64,000 bases of DNA from Neisseria sp. Marseille-Q6792 (lineage in GTDB: Bacteria; Pseudomonadota; Gammaproteobacteria; Burkholderiales; Neisseriaceae): positions 1,364,001 through 1,428,000 of the forward strand of contig NZ_OW969598.1 of the NCBI RefSeq assembly GCF_943181435.1. Reading direction: 5' to 3'. The notes below the pieces were generated by a model. The model saw nothing but the letters and a program-made list of their open reading frames with translations. It had not been told where the DNA came from and ran no database searches. This document shows, in pieces, positions 50,948-63,039 of this stretch; position 1 is the first letter of the stretch; each line of letters starts with the position of its first letter. Position numbers and translations under genes: made by a program.

Positions 50948-53900
50948 TTATTCATCCGTTACTTGGGTTTCAGCAGTCTCCTGCTCCACCTCTTGCCATT
51001 GTTGATGACGGCTGCGGTGGTAAGTCAAACCAGTACCGGCAGGAATCAAACGACCGACGATGACGTTCTCTTTCAGACCACGCAACTCGTCTTGTTTGCC
51101 CATGATGGCAGCTTCGGTCAGAACGCGGGTCGTTTCTTGGAACGATGCAGCAGAAATGAAGCTGTCGGTAGACAGGGAGGCTTTGGTAATACCTAACAGT
51201 ACGTTTTCATAACGTGCCGGCTCTTTACCTTCCTCCAACGCTTTTTCATTGGCTGTCATGACATCGCCACGTTCAACTTGCTCACCGGTAATAAATTCGG
51301 TTTCGCCTGAATCGACAATATTCACGCGGCGCAGCATCTGACGGATGATGACTTCGATGTGTTTATCAGAAATCTTCACACCTTGCAGACGGTAAACCTC
51401 TTGCACCTCTTGAACAATGTAGCGTGCCAGTGCTTCGATACCTTGCAGACGCAGAATATCATGCGGATCAACAGCTCCGTCCACGATGGTTTCACCGCGG
51501 TTTACCACTTGACCGTCGTGTACCAGAATCTGTTTCTCTTTGGAAATCAAAGTCTCGTATGCTACACCGTCCACGTCAGTGATAATCAGACGTTGCTTGC
51601 CTTTGGTCTCTTTGCCGAAGGAAACGGTACCGGTAATTTCCGCCAGCATACCTGCATCTTTCGGCACGCGTGCTTCAAACAACTCGGCAACGCGCGGCAG
51701 ACCACCGGTAATGTCGCGGGTTTTAGAAGAGGCTTGCGGGATACGCGCCAATACGTCACCTTTACCGATTTCCTGACCTTCGCGTACGGTAATCACTGCG
51801 CCCACTGGGAACGCCATGGATACCGGAGTAGAAGTACCCGGAATGCAAATTTCCAGACCATTTTCATCCAACAATTTCACAGTCGGACGCAGCAGTTTGG
51901 ATGTGCTGCTGGAACGGCGTTTACCGTCAATCACCACCAAAGTGGACAAACCGGTTACATCATCGGTTTGTTTGGCAACGGTTACACCCTCTTCCACGTT
52001 TTCGAATTTCACCCAACCTGCGTGTTCGGTAATCATCGGACGGGTATGCGGATCCCAAGTTGCCAAGGTTTGACCGGCTTTAATGGCCATACCGTCTTGT
52101 ACCAGCAGGATGGCACCGTAAGGTACTTTATGGCGTTCGCGTTCACGGCCGATGTCATCATGAATCACGACTTCGCAAGAGCGGCCGATGACAACCAATT
52201 CGCCTTTGTTGTTGGCAACATAACGCATTTGGCTGCTGAATCGTGCCGTACCGTTGGATTTGGCTTCCACTTGGCTGGCTGCCGCCGCACGGGATGCCGC
52301 ACCACCGATGTGGAACGTACGCATGGTCAACTGGGTACCCGGTTCACCAATGGATTGTGCAGCAATCACACCAACTGCCTCACCGGCGTTAACCAGCTTA
52401 CCGCGTGCCAAGTCGCGACCATAACAGTGCGCACACAAGCCATGGCGGGTTTTACAAGTAATCGGGGTGCGGACTTTGACTTCATCGACACCGGATTGAT
52501 CAATCATATCCACCAGTTTTTCAGTCAACAACGTACCGGCTTCAACCAAGGTTTCGCCACTTGACGGATCGACAACGTCAGACGCGGTAACACGGCCCAA
52601 AATACGATCGCGCAATGCTTCAATCACATCACCGCCTTGTACGACTGCCTTCATCACAAAGCCGTCTGAAGTGCCGCAATCGTCTTCAACAACGACCAAG
52701 TCTTGGGTTACGTCTACCAGACGACGGGTCAGGTAACCAGAGTTTGCCGTTTTTAACGCGGTATCCGCCAAACCTTTACGCGCACCGTGAGTCGCAATAA
52801 AGTATTGCAATACGGTCAAACCTTCGCGGAAGTTAGAGGTAATCGGCGTTTCAATAATCGAGCCGTCAGGTTTGGCCATCAAACCACGCATACCGGACAA
52901 CTGTTTAATCTGAGCCGCAGAACCACGAGCACCAGAGTCAGCCATCATGTAAATAGAGTTGAAGGATTCTTGGTCAACTTCATTGCCGTCACGGTCGATG
53001 ACTTTTTGTTTGGACAAGTTGTCCATCATCGCCTTAGCAATCTTATCGCCGGCACGACCCCAAATATCGACCACTTTGTTGTAGCGTTCGCCGTTGGTGA
53101 CCAAGCCTTGACGGTATTGGTCTTCGATTTCTTTAACTTCGGCATTGGCTTCAGCCAACAAGGCTGCTTTTTCTTTCGGAATTTCCATATCGTCAACAGC
53201 AATGGAAATACCGCCTTTGGCTGCGAATCCGAAACCGGTATACATCAAGTGGTCGGCGAAGATAACCGTATCGCGCAAACCGCATAGGCGGAACGATGCG
53301 TTAATCAGTTTGGAAATTTCTTTTTTCTTCAGCGCTTTGTTGATGTACTCGAACGGCAGGCCTTTAGGCAAGATTTCGCTCAACAATGCACGGCCGACGG
53401 TTGTTTCATAACGGTTAACGACAGGCTCAAACTCACCTGCTTCGTTTTTCACCCATTCACGCAGACGTACGGTAATTTTCGTACCCAGTTCAACCTGTTT
53501 GGTATGGTATGCACGATGCACTTCTTTCACATCAGCAAACAGGCTGCCTTCGCCTTTGGCATTGATACGGTCGCGGGTCATGTAGTACAGACCCAATACG
53601 ATATCTTGAGAAGGTACGATAATTGGTTCGCCGTTAGCTGGAGACAATACGTTGTTTGAAGCCAGCATCAGCGTGCGCGCTTCCATTTGCGCTTCCAAGC
53701 TCAATGGAACGTGTACCGCCATTTGGTCACCGTCAAAGTCGGCGTTAAATGCGGCACACACCAATGGGTGCAACTGAATGGCTTTACCTTCAATCAGGAT
53801 AGGTTCAAACGCTTGAATACCCAAACGGTGCAGGGTCGGCGCACGGTTCAGCATAATCGGATGTTCGCGAATGACTTCTTCCAAGATGTCCCATACTTCA

Positions 53901-55123
53901 GGTACTTCTTGTTCTACCAATTTTTTCGCTGCTTTAACGGTGGAAGCCAGACCTTGTTTTTCCAGTTTATGGAAAATGAACGGTTTGAACAGTTCCAACG
54001 CCATTTTTTTCGGCAGACCGCATTGGTGCAGGCGCAGGTATGGACCTACGGTAATCACGGAACGGCCGGAGTAGTCCACACGTTTACCCAGCAGGTTTTG
54101 GCGGAAACGACCGCCCTTACCTTTAATCATGTCTGCCAATGATTTCAGCGGACGTTTGTTGGCACCGGTCATGGCTTTACCGCGACGGCCGTTATCCAAC
54201 AGGGAATCAACCGCTTCTTGCAACATGCGTTTTTCGTTCCGGACGATGATGTCAGGCGCGTGCAGCTCCAGCAGGCGTTTCAGACGATTGTTACGGTTAA
54301 TAACGCGGCGATACAAATCGTTCAAATCGGAAGTGGCAAAACGACCACCATCCAATGGAACCAACGGACGCAGATCAGGTGGCAATACTGGCAGCACATC
54401 CATAATCATCCATTCCAGTTTCATACCGGAACGGTGGAAGGCTTCCAATACTTTCAAACGTTTAGCGATTTTTTTGATTTTGGTGTCAGAACCGGTAGAC
54501 TCCAACTCTTGGCGCAGGATTTCGATTTCGCCTGCCACATCCAAGGTGCGCAACAATTCGCGGATACCTTCTGCACCCATTTTGGCATCAAAGTCGTCGC
54601 CGTATTCGTCCAGTTTGTTGTAGTAATCGTCTTCAGTCAGTAATTGACGACGTTGCAACGGAGTCATACCGGGATCGGTTACCACAAATGCTTCAAAGTA
54701 CAATACGCGTTCAATATCGCGCAAAGTCATGTCCAGTACCATACCCAAGCGGGAAGGCAGGGATTTCAAGAACCAAATATGGGCAACGGGTGCTGCCAAT
54801 TCAATGTGGCCCATGCGTTCGCGGCGCACTTTGGACAGAGTCACTTCTACGCCACATTTTTCACAGGTTACGCCTTTAAATTTCAAGCGTTTGTATTTAC
54901 CGCACAAACATTCATAGTCTTTGACCGGGCCAAAGATTTTGGCGCAGAACAAACCGTCGCGCTCAGGTTTGAACGTACGGTAGTTGATGGTTTCAGGTTT
55001 TTTAACTTCGCCATAAGACCATGAGCGGATGGTTTCGGGAGAGGCAATACCGATTTTGATGGCATCAAACTCTTCTTCCATGCCGGCGGTTTGCAACGGA
55101 TTAAATAAGTTCAACAAATTCAT
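50948..55123 (-). CDS. rpoC: RNA polymerase beta' subunit
   Basis: 1391 residues. N-terminal zinc ribbon [20 protein letters not shown] (~71-90), catalytic [12 protein letters not shown] with the three Mg-binding aspartates (~458-469), and the second zinc site around [21 protein letters not shown] lies within the gene at ~52661. Transcribed with rpoB across a 151-base gap. Confidence 0.98.
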   Translation of the reverse strand: MNLLNLFNPLQTAGMEEEFDAIKIGIASPETIRSWSYGEVKKPETINYRTFKPERDGLFCAKIFGPVKDYECLCGKYKRLKFKGVTCEKCGVEVTLSKVRRERMGHIELAAPVAHIWFLKSLPSRLGMVLDMTLRDIERVLYFEAFVVTDPGMTPLQRRQLLTEDDYYNKLDEYGDDFDAKMGAEGIRELLRTLDVAGEIEILRQELESTGSDTKIKKIAKRLKVLEAFHRSGMKLEWMIMDVLPVLPPDLRPLVPLDGGRFATSDLNDLYRRVINRNNRLKRLLELHAPDIIVRNEKRMLQEAVDSLLDNGRRGKAMTGANKRPLKSLADMIKGKGGRFRQNLLGKRVDYSGRSVITVGPYLRLHQCGLPKKMALELFKPFIFHKLEKQGLASTVKAAKKLVEQEVPEVWDILEEVIREHPIMLNRAPTLHRLGIQAFEPILIEGKAIQLHPLVCAAFNADFDGDQMAVHVPLSLEAQMEARTLMLASNNVLSPANGEPIIVPSQDIVLGLYYMTRDRINAKGEGSLFADVKEVHRAYHTKQVELGTKITVRLREWVKNEAGEFEPVVNRYETTVGRALLSEILPKGLPFEYINKALKKKEISKLINASFRLCGLRDTVIFADHLMYTGFGFAAKGGISIAVDDMEIPKEKAALLAEANAEVKEIEDQYRQGLVTNGERYNKVVDIWGRAGDKIAKAMMDNLSKQKVIDRDGNEVDQESFNSIYMMADSGARGSAAQIKQLSGMRGLMAKPDGSIIETPITSNFREGLTVLQYFIATHGARKGLADTALKTANSGYLTRRLVDVTQDLVVVEDDCGTSDGFVMKAVVQGGDVIEALRDRILGRVTASDVVDPSSGETLVEAGTLLTEKLVDMIDQSGVDEVKVRTPITCKTRHGLCAHCYGRDLARGKLVNAGEAVGVIAAQSIGEPGTQLTMRTFHIGGAASRAAAASQVEAKSNGTARFSSQMRYVANNKGELVVIGRSCEVVIHDDIGRERERHKVPYGAILLVQDGMAIKAGQTLATWDPHTRPMITEHAGWVKFENVEEGVTVAKQTDDVTGLSTLVVIDGKRRSSSTSKLLRPTVKLLDENGLEICIPGTSTPVSMAFPVGAVITVREGQEIGKGDVLARIPQASSKTRDITGGLPRVAELFEARVPKDAGMLAEITGTVSFGKETKGKQRLIITDVDGVAYETLISKEKQILVHDGQVVNRGETIVDGAVDPHDILRLQGIEALARYIVQEVQEVYRLQGVKISDKHIEVIIRQMLRRVNIVDSGETEFITGEQVERGDVMTANEKALEEGKEPARYENVLLGITKASLSTDSFISAASFQETTRVLTEAAIMGKQDELRGLKENVIVGRLIPAGTGLTYHRSRHQQWQEVEQETAETQVTDE

Positions 55124-55274
55124 TTCTGCTCCTTGAAGGAAGTATTTTTACCGCGTGGCGGATTTTCGATATGGATAGAGGTACAGTGTTTTCAGACGGC
55201 ATTTCGTTTTTAAACATTGTCGGCTGCCCCGCATACCTGCAGAACAGCTCCCCTTATGCCGTCTGAAACCCGTA
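55124..55274. other. rpoB-rpoC spacer with two opposed DUS copies
   Basis: 151 bases holding DUS copies at 55191-55202 and 55256-55267 in inverted orientation 53 bases apart. A long rpoB-rpoC gap is unusual (normally under 100 bases). No promoter is evident; the rpoC ribosome site is GGAG at ~55131-55134. Confidence 0.6.
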
Positions 55275-58200
55275 TCAGTAGCGTTCCAAATCGATATCCA
55301 AGCCCAGTGAGCGAATCTCTTTAACCAATACGTTGAAGGATTCAGGCATACCGGCATCGATTTTGTGTTCGCCTTTGACGATGTTCTCGTACATTTTGGT
55401 ACGGCCGTTCACGTCGTCAGACTTCACAGTCAGCATCTCTTGCAGCGTGTATGCCGCGCCGTATGCTTCCAATGCCCAAACCTCCATCTCACCGAAACGT
55501 TGGCCACCGAACTGAGCTTTACCGCCCAGAGGTTGTTGGGTAACCAGACTGTATGGACCGGTAGAACGGGCGTGCATTTTTTCGTCAACCAAGTGATGCA
55601 GTTTCAGATAGTGCATCACACCGACTGTAACCTTGCGGTCAAATGCTTCGCCTGAACGGCCGTCATACAGCGTGATTTGAGTTTTACTGTCGTTGAAGCC
55701 CAGTTTTTCAACCTCAGGATCTTCGCTTGGGTAAGCCAAGTTCAACATTTCGCGGATTTCAGACTCTTTCGCACCGTCGAATACTGGAGAGGCGAAAGAT
55801 GCACCTTTACGCAGGTTAGAAGCCAATTCGATGATTTCTTCATCAGTCAGGCTGTCTAAATCTTCTTTCTTACCGCTGCCGTTGTAGAGTTTGTTCAAGA
55901 ACTCGCGCAACTCGCTGGCTTTGCGTTGCTCTTTCAGCATACGGTCGATACGCTCGCCGATACCTTTTGCTGCCCAACCCAAGTGAACTTCCAAAATCTG
56001 ACCGATGTTCATACGGGAAGGTACGCCCAACGGGTTCAGTACGATGTCTACCGGACGGCCGTCAGCCATGTAAGGCATGTCTTCCACCGGCAGAATGCGT
56101 GATACCACACCTTTGTTACCGTGGCGACCCGCCATTTTGTCACCGGCTTGCAGACGGCGTTTGATGGCGATAAATACTTTCACCATTTTTTGTACGCCCG
56201 GTTGCAGCTCGTCGCCTTGGGTCAGTTTTTTCTTCTTGATCTCATACAACTCATCCGCTTCTTCGCGTTTTTGTTGCAGGCTCAATTTAATCAGTTCCAA
56301 CTGTTTGGCCAAATCTTCGTCAGCCAGACGGATGTCAAACCAATCATGTTTGCTGGACAGGCTTGCCAAATATTCGGTAGTGATTTCACTGCCTTTAGCC
56401 AGCTTCATCGGACCACCATTGGCTTTTTGACCAACAATCATACGTTCGATACGGTCGAATGCGTCATTATCGAAAATACGCAATTGATCGCCCAAATCTT
56501 GACGGTAACGTTTCAATTCAGAATCAATAATGGATTGAGCACGTTTGTCGCGTTGGATGCCTTCACGAGTAAAGACTTGAACGTCGATAACGGTACCGCT
56601 CATGCCGGTAGGCATACGCAATGAAGTATCTTTTACGTCAGATGCTTTTTCACCGAAGATGGCACGCAGCAGTTTTTCTTCAGGAGTCAGTTGGGTTTCG
56701 CCTTTAGGTGTTACTTTACCAACCAATACATCGCCGGCTTCAACTTCTGCACCGATATATACGATACCGGATTCATCCAAACGGTTTTGCATACGTTCGG
56801 ACAAGTTCGGAATATCGCGGGTAATGTCTTCCGCACCCAGCTTGGTATCGCGGGCAACGACATTCAATTCCTCAATATGAATCGAAGTATAGCGGTCGTC
56901 CGCAGCCACTTTTTCGGAAATCAGAATCGAGTCTTCATAGTTATAACCGTTCCATGGCATGAAGGCGATGGTCATGTTTTGACCCAAAGCCAACTCGCCC
57001 AAGTCGGTAGAGGCACCGTCGGCTACCAAGTCACCACGTTGCAACACATCGCCTGCTTTTACGGCCGGGCGTTGGTTAATGTTGGTAGATTGGTTGGAAC
57101 GGGTGAATTTAACCAAGTTGTAAATATCGACACCCACTTCACCGGCAGTCGCTTCATCATCATGAACACGAACTACGACGCGGTTGGCATCTACATACTC
57201 AACCACACCGCCGCGGCGGGCAACGATTGCAGTTGCAGAGTCAACCGCAACAGAACGCTCGATACCGGTACCAACCATTGGTTTTTCAGGGCGCAGGCAA
57301 GGTACAGCCTGACGTTGCATGTTGGCACCCATCAATGCACGGTTCGCGTCATCATGTTCCAAGAATGGAATCAGAGATGCTGCAACGGATACCACTTGAC
57401 CGGTTGCCACGTCCATATATTGGACGCGGTCAGGCGTTGCCATAATGGTTTCGCCTTTTTCACGACAAGTAACCAAGTCGCCAATCAGATTGCCGTCTTT
57501 GTCCAAATCGGCATTCGCCTGTGCAATCACATAACGGCCTTCTTCGATAGCAGACAAGTAGTCGATTTCTTCAGTTACTTTGCCGTCGATAACGCGGCGG
57601 TAAGGCGTTTCCAAGAAGCCATAATCATTGGTACGCGCATAAACGGACAATGAGTTAATCAAACCGATGTTCGGACCTTCAGGCGTTTCAATCGGACATA
57701 CGCGACCATAGTGGGTCGGATGTACGTCTCGCACCTCAAAGCCTGCACGTTCGCGAGTCAAACCGCCCGGGCCCAATGCAGATACACGGCGTTTATGGGT
57801 TACTTCAGACAATGGGTTGGTCTGATCCATAAATTGGCTCAATTGGCTAGAGCCGAAGAATTCTTTAATCGCGGCAGAAACAGGTTTCGCATTGATCAAG
57901 TCATGCGGCATCAAGTTCTCAGATTCTGCTTGATTCAAACGCTCTTTAACTGCACGTTCTACACGAGCCAAACCGCTGCGGAATTGGTTTTCAGTCAATT
58001 CACCCACAGAACGAACACGACGATTACCCAAGTGGTCAATATCGTCTACTTCGCCATGACCGTTACGCAGTTCAACCAATGTAGCAATGGAAGCAACAAT
58101 GTCTTCAACGCTCAGAACGTAACCACCTTTTTCAGCAGCACCGGCCAAAGTTTTGTTCAGCAAACGGCCATACCAAGAATTTTGTTGTGCTTCAGACAAT

Positions 58201-59453
58201 TTTTGCTCGTATGTGCGCGTATTGAATTTCATACGACCTACGCGAGACAAATCATAGCTGTCTTCACTGAAGAACAAGCGGTTGAAGAGCTGCTCAACAG
58301 CTTCTTCGGTAGGCGGTTCGCCAGGACGCATCATGCGGTAAATCGCTACGCGTGCAGCTTGCTGATCAGCAGTTTCGTCTGTACGCAGAGTGCTGGAGAT
58401 GTAACCGCCTTGATCCAATTCATTGATATAAAGAGTCGTAATTTCTTTTACACCATGGATATCAAGTTTGGCCAACAGTTCTTCTGTAATTTCATCGTTA
58501 GCAGAAGCCAATACTTCGCCGGTTTCCGGATCAATCAGATCAGCAGCCAATGCTTTGCCTATCAGGCTTTCTGGCTCTACATCCAGACGAGTCAAACCTG
58601 CATTGGTAATATCACGGATATTTTTTGCAGTAATGCGTTTACCTTTGGCAACCAATACATTGCCTTCTTTATCCAAGATGTCAACTTTGGCTGTTTCACC
58701 TTTCAGACGGCCTGCAACCAGATCAGTTTGAACACCGTTTGAAGACAAATAGAAAGTTTCTTTGTCGTAGAAAATATCCAAGATTTGTTCATTGTTGTAG
58801 CCCAAAGCTTTCAACAAAATCGTAACCGGCATTTTACGACGACGGTCGATACGGAAATACAGCAAATCTTTTGGATCAAATTCGAAATCCAACCATGAAC
58901 CACGGTAAGGAATAATACGAGCAGAGAACAACAACTTACCGGAAGAATGTGTTTTACCACGGTCATGCTCAAAGAACACGCCAGGAGAACGGTGCAGCTG
59001 GGAAACAATCACACGCTCAGTACCATTGATGACAAAAGAGCCGCTTGGCGTCATCAATGGGATTTCCCCCATATACACTTCGTTTTCACGAACTTCTTTT
59101 ACAGTCGGCTTAGATGCTTCTTTATCCAAAATTACCAAACGGATACGGGCACGCAATGGAGCCGCATAAGTAATACCGCGCAATTGGCATTCAGGAATAT
59201 CGAACAAAGGCTCGCCCAATGTGTAATGCACAAACTCCAATCGCGCATAACCGTTATGGCTCACAATAGGGAAAATAGAATTAAATGCTGCTTGCAGACC
59301 ATCATCAGTGCGTTGGTCAAAAGCATTTTCCAGCTGCAAAAATTTCGCATAAGAATCAATTTGGGTTGCTAGCAGGAAAGGAACTTCTAAGACATTCTCT
59401 CGCTTTGCAAAACTCTTACGGATACGTTTTTTCTCGGTAAACGAATAGCTCAT
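55275..59453 (-). CDS. rpoB: RNA polymerase beta subunit
   Basis: 1392 residues from the ATG at 59453 ([19 protein letters not shown]), which has GGAG 8 bases upstream; the frame to 59504 is leader. The rifampicin cluster [18 protein letters not shown] is fully susceptible-type, including the His equal to E. coli His526. C-terminal [10 protein letters not shown]. Confidence 0.98.
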   Translation of the reverse strand: MSYSFTEKKRIRKSFAKRENVLEVPFLLATQIDSYAKFLQLENAFDQRTDDGLQAAFNSIFPIVSHNGYARLEFVHYTLGEPLFDIPECQLRGITYAAPLRARIRLVILDKEASKPTVKEVRENEVYMGEIPLMTPSGSFVINGTERVIVSQLHRSPGVFFEHDRGKTHSSGKLLFSARIIPYRGSWLDFEFDPKDLLYFRIDRRRKMPVTILLKALGYNNEQILDIFYDKETFYLSSNGVQTDLVAGRLKGETAKVDILDKEGNVLVAKGKRITAKNIRDITNAGLTRLDVEPESLIGKALAADLIDPETGEVLASANDEITEELLAKLDIHGVKEITTLYINELDQGGYISSTLRTDETADQQAARVAIYRMMRPGEPPTEEAVEQLFNRLFFSEDSYDLSRVGRMKFNTRTYEQKLSEAQQNSWYGRLLNKTLAGAAEKGGYVLSVEDIVASIATLVELRNGHGEVDDIDHLGNRRVRSVGELTENQFRSGLARVERAVKERLNQAESENLMPHDLINAKPVSAAIKEFFGSSQLSQFMDQTNPLSEVTHKRRVSALGPGGLTRERAGFEVRDVHPTHYGRVCPIETPEGPNIGLINSLSVYARTNDYGFLETPYRRVIDGKVTEEIDYLSAIEEGRYVIAQANADLDKDGNLIGDLVTCREKGETIMATPDRVQYMDVATGQVVSVAASLIPFLEHDDANRALMGANMQRQAVPCLRPEKPMVGTGIERSVAVDSATAIVARRGGVVEYVDANRVVVRVHDDEATAGEVGVDIYNLVKFTRSNQSTNINQRPAVKAGDVLQRGDLVADGASTDLGELALGQNMTIAFMPWNGYNYEDSILISEKVAADDRYTSIHIEELNVVARDTKLGAEDITRDIPNLSERMQNRLDESGIVYIGAEVEAGDVLVGKVTPKGETQLTPEEKLLRAIFGEKASDVKDTSLRMPTGMSGTVIDVQVFTREGIQRDKRAQSIIDSELKRYRQDLGDQLRIFDNDAFDRIERMIVGQKANGGPMKLAKGSEITTEYLASLSSKHDWFDIRLADEDLAKQLELIKLSLQQKREEADELYEIKKKKLTQGDELQPGVQKMVKVFIAIKRRLQAGDKMAGRHGNKGVVSRILPVEDMPYMADGRPVDIVLNPLGVPSRMNIGQILEVHLGWAAKGIGERIDRMLKEQRKASELREFLNKLYNGSGKKEDLDSLTDEEIIELASNLRKGASFASPVFDGAKESEIREMLNLAYPSEDPEVEKLGFNDSKTQITLYDGRSGEAFDRKVTVGVMHYLKLHHLVDEKMHARSTGPYSLVTQQPLGGKAQFGGQRFGEMEVWALEAYGAAYTLQEMLTVKSDDVNGRTKMYENIVKGEHKIDAGMPESFNVLVKEIRSLGLDIDLERY

Positions 59454-59482
59454 ATACACTCCGAAAAGCAATTTTAAATAAT

Positions 59483-59494
59483 AGGCCGTCTGAA
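59483..59494. other. Single AG-type DUS in the rpoB leader
   Basis: AGGCCGTCTGAA, unpaired, between the rplL terminator and rpoB. Confidence 0.7.
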
Positions 59495-59600
59495 ACAACG
59501 GCATGCATCAACCTGATATTTACATTTATTTGCAATGATTTTATAAAAACTATGCAAATAAATGTAAACAATGCCTGATACTTATTTTAAGAAGCAAAAT

Positions 59601-59626
59601 AAGGCTGGCAGAAAACTGCCAGCCTT
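59601..59626 (-). terminator. Attenuator/terminator between rplL and rpoB
   Basis: 11-bp perfect stem AAGGCTGGCAG (59601-59611) with 59616-59626, AAAA loop, then ATTTTG read leftward; 16 bases after the rplL stop. In E. coli a partial terminator at this spot sets the r-protein to polymerase ratio. Confidence 0.82.
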
Positions 59627-59642
59627 CATAGGAAGCATCAAA

Positions 59643-60014
59643 TTATTTGATTTCGACTTTAGCGCCGGCTTCTTCCAGTTGTTTTTGGATGTCTTCAGCT
59701 TCAGCTTTAGAAACACCCTCTTTCAGAGTTTTAGGTGCACCGTCAACGATGTCTTTAGCTTCTTTCAGACCCAAGCCAGTGATAGCGCGGACAACTTTAA
59801 TCACGCCAACTTTTTGATCACCAGCAGAAGCCAATACTACGTCAAATTCAGTTTTTTCTTCAGCAGCAGCTGCACCAGCACCCGCAGGACCTGCAACTGC
59901 AACGGCAGCAGCAGAAACGCCAAATTTCTCTTCAAAAGCTTTAACCAGGTCGTTCAATTCCATTACGGTCAAAGAACCAACGGCTTCCAAAATGTCTTCT
60001 TTAGTAATAGCCAT
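59643..60014 (-). CDS. rplL: 50S ribosomal protein L7/L12
   Basis: 123 residues: N-terminal dimer helix, Ala/Gly hinge ([20 protein letters not shown]) and C-terminal factor-binding domain ([20 protein letters not shown]). Stalk protein recruiting EF-Tu and EF-G. Confidence 0.98.
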   Translation of the reverse strand: MAITKEDILEAVGSLTVMELNDLVKAFEEKFGVSAAAVAVAGPAGAGAAAAEEKTEFDVVLASAGDQKVGVIKVVRAITGLGLKEAKDIVDGAPKTLKEGVSKAEAEDIQKQLEEAGAKVEIK

Positions 60015-60071
60015 GCTATTTTACTCCAAATATTGTATTAAAAAATAATTGATTAAATGAAACAAAATTGA

Positions 60072-60572
60072 TTAAGCGGCTTCTTCGCCAGCTTTTTTCT
60101 CTGCCAAAGCAGCCAAACCACGTGCAAAGCCTGATACAGGAGCTTGCATAACGAACAACAGTTTGGACAACAGTTCTTCGCGACTTGGAATAGAAGCCAA
60201 CTCAGCAACCTGAGCAGGATTCATCACTTCGCCATTGTAAGAACCGGCTTTAACGACAATTTTGTCATCTTTTTTCGCGAATTGGTGCAGCACTTTAGCA
60301 GCAGCAACAGCATCTTCAGAAGCAGCGTAAACCAATGGACCAACCATTTGATCGGCCAAACCTGCGAATGAAGTACCCTCTACTGCGCGACGAGCCAGAG
60401 TATTTTTCAGAACGCGCAAGTAAACGCCTTCTTTACGTGCATTCGCACGAAGCTCAGTCATGCTGGAAACACTGATACCGCGATATTCAGCGACTACGAG
60501 AGTTTGAGCGTTAGCAATTGCTGCGCTAATTTCCTCTACGGCCACTTTCTTGGTTTCAATATTGAGACTCAA
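60072..60572 (-). CDS. rplJ: 50S ribosomal protein L10
   Basis: 166 residues; binds 23S rRNA and holds L7/L12 dimers through its C-terminal helix. Start [15 protein letters not shown] is preceded by GGGAGG. Confidence 0.97.
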   Translation of the reverse strand: MSLNIETKKVAVEEISAAIANAQTLVVAEYRGISVSSMTELRANARKEGVYLRVLKNTLARRAVEGTSFAGLADQMVGPLVYAASEDAVAAAKVLHQFAKKDDKIVVKAGSYNGEVMNPAQVAELASIPSREELLSKLLFVMQAPVSGFARGLAALAEKKAGEEAA

Positions 60573-60795
60573 GGTCTACCTCCCACTGTTTATAAACAGG
60601 ATACCGAAATGATATCCCACCAGCGCGGTAACCTAAAAAGACATCTTACAAGCAATCTTGCAATGTGTTTCAGGACTACCGTCTGCGTAGGGCAGTTACG
60701 ATTAAATCTTACGATCCCTACGGTCTTGGACATCTACTTAATTTTAAGTAGCCCAAATTCAGGCAATCCAGAAAACCGGATCACCTGAAAATTTC
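60573..60795 (-). ncRNA. L10 leader (rplJL mRNA leader)
   Basis: 223-base non-coding gap between rplA and rplJ, the place of the L10-binding leader that represses rplJL translation. Read leftward it has GGTGGGATATC-ATTTC-GGTATCC near rplJ, resembling a kink-turn-like arm, and several other pairing segments. Identification rests on position and resemblance only. Confidence 0.6.
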
Positions 60796-61491
60796 TTAGT
60801 TGTTCACGCTTGCAGTATCAATGCGAACACCCAAACCCATAGTGCTGGATACAGCAACTTTTTTCAGGTACTGACCTTTAGCAGCAGCAGGTTTAGCTTT
60901 AACGATAGCATCCAACAACGCATTGAAGTTTTCTTTCAAGTCAGCTTCAGCGAAAGAAGCACGACCAATAGTTGCGTGAACGATACCGGCTTTATCTGTA
61001 CGGTATTGTACTTGACCTGCTTTTGCATTTTTAACTGCTTCAGCAACGTTAGGAGTAACAGTACCTACTTTGGGGTTTGGCATCAGACCACGAGGACCTA
61101 AGATGGTACCCAACTGACCAACAATACGCATTGCATCAGGAGAAGCAATAACAACGTCAAAGTTCAGATTACCAGCTTTAATTTCAGCAGCCAGATCTTC
61201 AAAACCGACAATATCTGCACCAGCTTCTTTAGCAGCATCTGCATTCGCACCTTGAGTAAACACAGCTACGCGAGTTGTTTTACCGGTACCTTTAGGCAGA
61301 ACGACTGAACCACGAATAACTTGGTCAGATTTACGAGGATCAACACCCAGGTTGAAAGATACGTCAACAGACTCGTCAAATTTAGCAGTAGCAGCTTTTT
61401 TAACCAGAGCAATTGCTTCGTCGATTGCGTACAGTTTGTTAGCTTCAACAGAAGAGCGCAGAGCTTTCAAGCGTTTAGATACTTTAGCCAT
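60796..61491 (-). CDS. rplA: 50S ribosomal protein L1
   Basis: 231 residues; L1 stalk protein involved in E-site tRNA release, and in E. coli a repressor of rplKA. Motif [15 protein letters not shown] (~131-145). Its ATG overlaps the rplK stop. Confidence 0.98.
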   Translation of the reverse strand: MAKVSKRLKALRSSVEANKLYAIDEAIALVKKAATAKFDESVDVSFNLGVDPRKSDQVIRGSVVLPKGTGKTTRVAVFTQGANADAAKEAGADIVGFEDLAAEIKAGNLNFDVVIASPDAMRIVGQLGTILGPRGLMPNPKVGTVTPNVAEAVKNAKAGQVQYRTDKAGIVHATIGRASFAEADLKENFNALLDAIVKAKPAAAKGQYLKKVAVSSTMGLGVRIDTASVNN

Positions 61492-61925
61492 TATACAACA
61501 CCCTCCACATCCAAGCCCATTGAGCGAGCAGAGCCAGCGATAGTACGAACAGCGGCATCCAGATCAGCAGCAGTCAAATCAGGCTCTTTAGTTTTAGCAA
61601 TTTCTTCCAACTGAGCTCGGGTCAATTTACCCACTTTGTTAGTCAGAGGATTAGAACTACCTTTTTGTAGACCAGCAGCTTTTTTCAACAAGATAGAAGC
61701 TGGTGGAGTTTTCATCACAAAAGTAAATGATTTATCCGCAAATGCAGTAATAACAACTGGAATTGGCAAACCAGGTTCCATACCTTGGGTTGCAGCATTA
61801 AATGCTTTACAGAATTCCATGATATTCAAACCACGTTGACCCAAAGCAGGACCAACTGGGGGAGATGGATTGGCTTTACCTGCAGGAATTTGCAGTTTAA
61901 TGTAGCCGATAATTTTCTTTGCCAC
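61491..61925 (-). CDS. rplK: 50S ribosomal protein L11
   Basis: 144 residues; N-terminal [20 protein letters not shown] and [19 protein letters not shown]. GTPase-centre protein; needed for RelA activation. First gene of the rplKAJL-rpoBC unit. Confidence 0.98.
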
Positions 61926-61988
61926 TTTTTAGGACTCCTAGAAACGGGTATAACGCGGAACCATTTCCGCTCCCCAAATTAATTTTTA

Positions 61989-62017
61989 ATTTTATCGTTT
62001 TAATACTTATTTTTCAA
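61989..62017 (-). promoter_or_regulatory. Candidate promoter for rplK
   Basis: TTGAAA, 17-base spacer, TAAAAT, read leftward, ~65 bases before rplK. The area is AT-rich, which raises the chance of a coincidence. Confidence 0.5.
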
Positions 62018-62025
62018 GTATAAAA

Positions 62026-62562
62026 TTAGTTAATCTTCTCAACTTGCCCAAACTCCAGCTCGACAGGTGTTTCACGACCAAATATCTGAACAGATACACG
62101 CAACTTGTTCCGCTCATAATTAACTTCATCAACAACACCATTAAAATCGGCAAACGGCCCCTCATTCACACGTATCTGCTGACCAACTTCAAATTCGATT
62201 TTTGGTTTGGGTTTCTCAGCACCAGTTTGAACCTGTTGCAAAATAATTTCAGCTTCTCTTTGGCTAATAGGCATGGGTTTATTAGCCGTTCCTCCGATAA
62301 ATCCGGAAACACGAGGCGTACTCTTTACAAGATACCAAGAATCATCCGTCATTTCCATTTCCACCAACACATACCCCGGATATGACTTTCTTTCACTAAT
62401 AGTCTTACGACCATTGCGAATATCAACAACTTTCTCTACAGGCACCAGAATTTGTCCGAAATAATCTCCCATCTCCTCACGGGCAATTCTCTCTTCCAAT
62501 GTTCGTTGGACATTCTTCTCAAATCCTGAATACGCTTGTACAACATACCATTTTTTTGCCAT
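62026..62562 (-). CDS. nusG: Transcription termination/antitermination factor NusG
   Basis: 178 residues: NGN domain ([20 protein letters not shown] at the start) and C-terminal KOW domain ([20 protein letters not shown]). Binds RNA polymerase and Rho or S10. One base after secE. Confidence 0.97.
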   Translation of the reverse strand: MAKKWYVVQAYSGFEKNVQRTLEERIAREEMGDYFGQILVPVEKVVDIRNGRKTISERKSYPGYVLVEMEMTDDSWYLVKSTPRVSGFIGGTANKPMPISQREAEIILQQVQTGAEKPKPKIEFEVGQQIRVNEGPFADFNGVVDEVNYERNKLRVSVQIFGRETPVELEFGQVEKIN

Positions 62563-62563
62563 T

Positions 62564-62842
62564 TCAACCTTCCCTTCTCAGCAACACATCAAAAAATAAC
62601 CATGAGATTGCCGTATCTGCCACATAGATAAATATAGAAAGCACAGCTACAAACACTATAACAAACATAGTCATTTTGACGGCATCTTCTCGCTTGGGCC
62701 AAACTACTTTTTTAAACTCTAACCAAGAGTTTGAGAAATATGCGAAGAGCCCTTCCCTACCAATATTGGATGAAGGCTCCTTATTCCCCTCGACCAACTG
62801 ACCTACCTTGGCAGTCTTTTTCTCAGACGTATGTTCTGTCAT
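62564..62842 (-). CDS. secE: Preprotein translocase subunit SecE
   Basis: 92 residues with one transmembrane helix (~62-84, [16 protein letters not shown]) after the conserved amphipathic segment [17 protein letters not shown]; the short, single-helix form. Clamps SecY. Coupled to nusG. Confidence 0.95.
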   Translation of the reverse strand: MTEHTSEKKTAKVGQLVEGNKEPSSNIGREGLFAYFSNSWLEFKKVVWPKREDAVKMTMFVIVFVAVLSIFIYVADTAISWLFFDVLLRREG

Positions 62843-62906
62843 ATTATTTACCCACTACAGTATCTGACTTTTCTTGATCCATACAAATGGCAAGAGAATT
62901 TACCGA

Positions 62907-62912
62907 ATTATA
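62907..62912 (-). promoter_or_regulatory. Candidate -10 box for secE-nusG
   Basis: TATAAT read leftward, 65 bases before secE and just past the preceding terminator; best -35 (TTGTGC) is 19 bases away and inside the hairpin. Confidence 0.35.
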
Positions 62913-62917
62913 AATAC

Positions 62918-62954
62918 AAAAAAATTAACCAGCACAAGGCCGGTTAATTTTTTT
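62918..62954 (-). terminator. Terminator behind tufB-tRNA-Trp
   Basis: AATTAACCGGC pairs with GCTGGTTAATT (one G-T wobble) around CTTGT, flanked by A7/T7 runs; read leftward it lies 3 bases beyond the tRNA. Confidence 0.85.
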
Positions 62955-62957
62955 ATT

Positions 62958-63033
62958 TGGCAGGCCAAGAGGGTCTCGAACCCCCAACCCTCGGTTTTGG
63001 AGACCGATACTCTACCAATTGAGCTATTGGCCT
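62958..63033 (-). tRNA. tRNA-Trp (anticodon CCA)
   Basis: 76 bases on the minus strand, AGGCCAATAGCTC to GGCCTGCCA, CCA encoded, anticodon CCA in CTCCAAA, TTCGAGA T-loop. Position between tufB and secE is the classic one. Confidence 0.96.
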
Positions 63034-63039
63034 CTAAAC

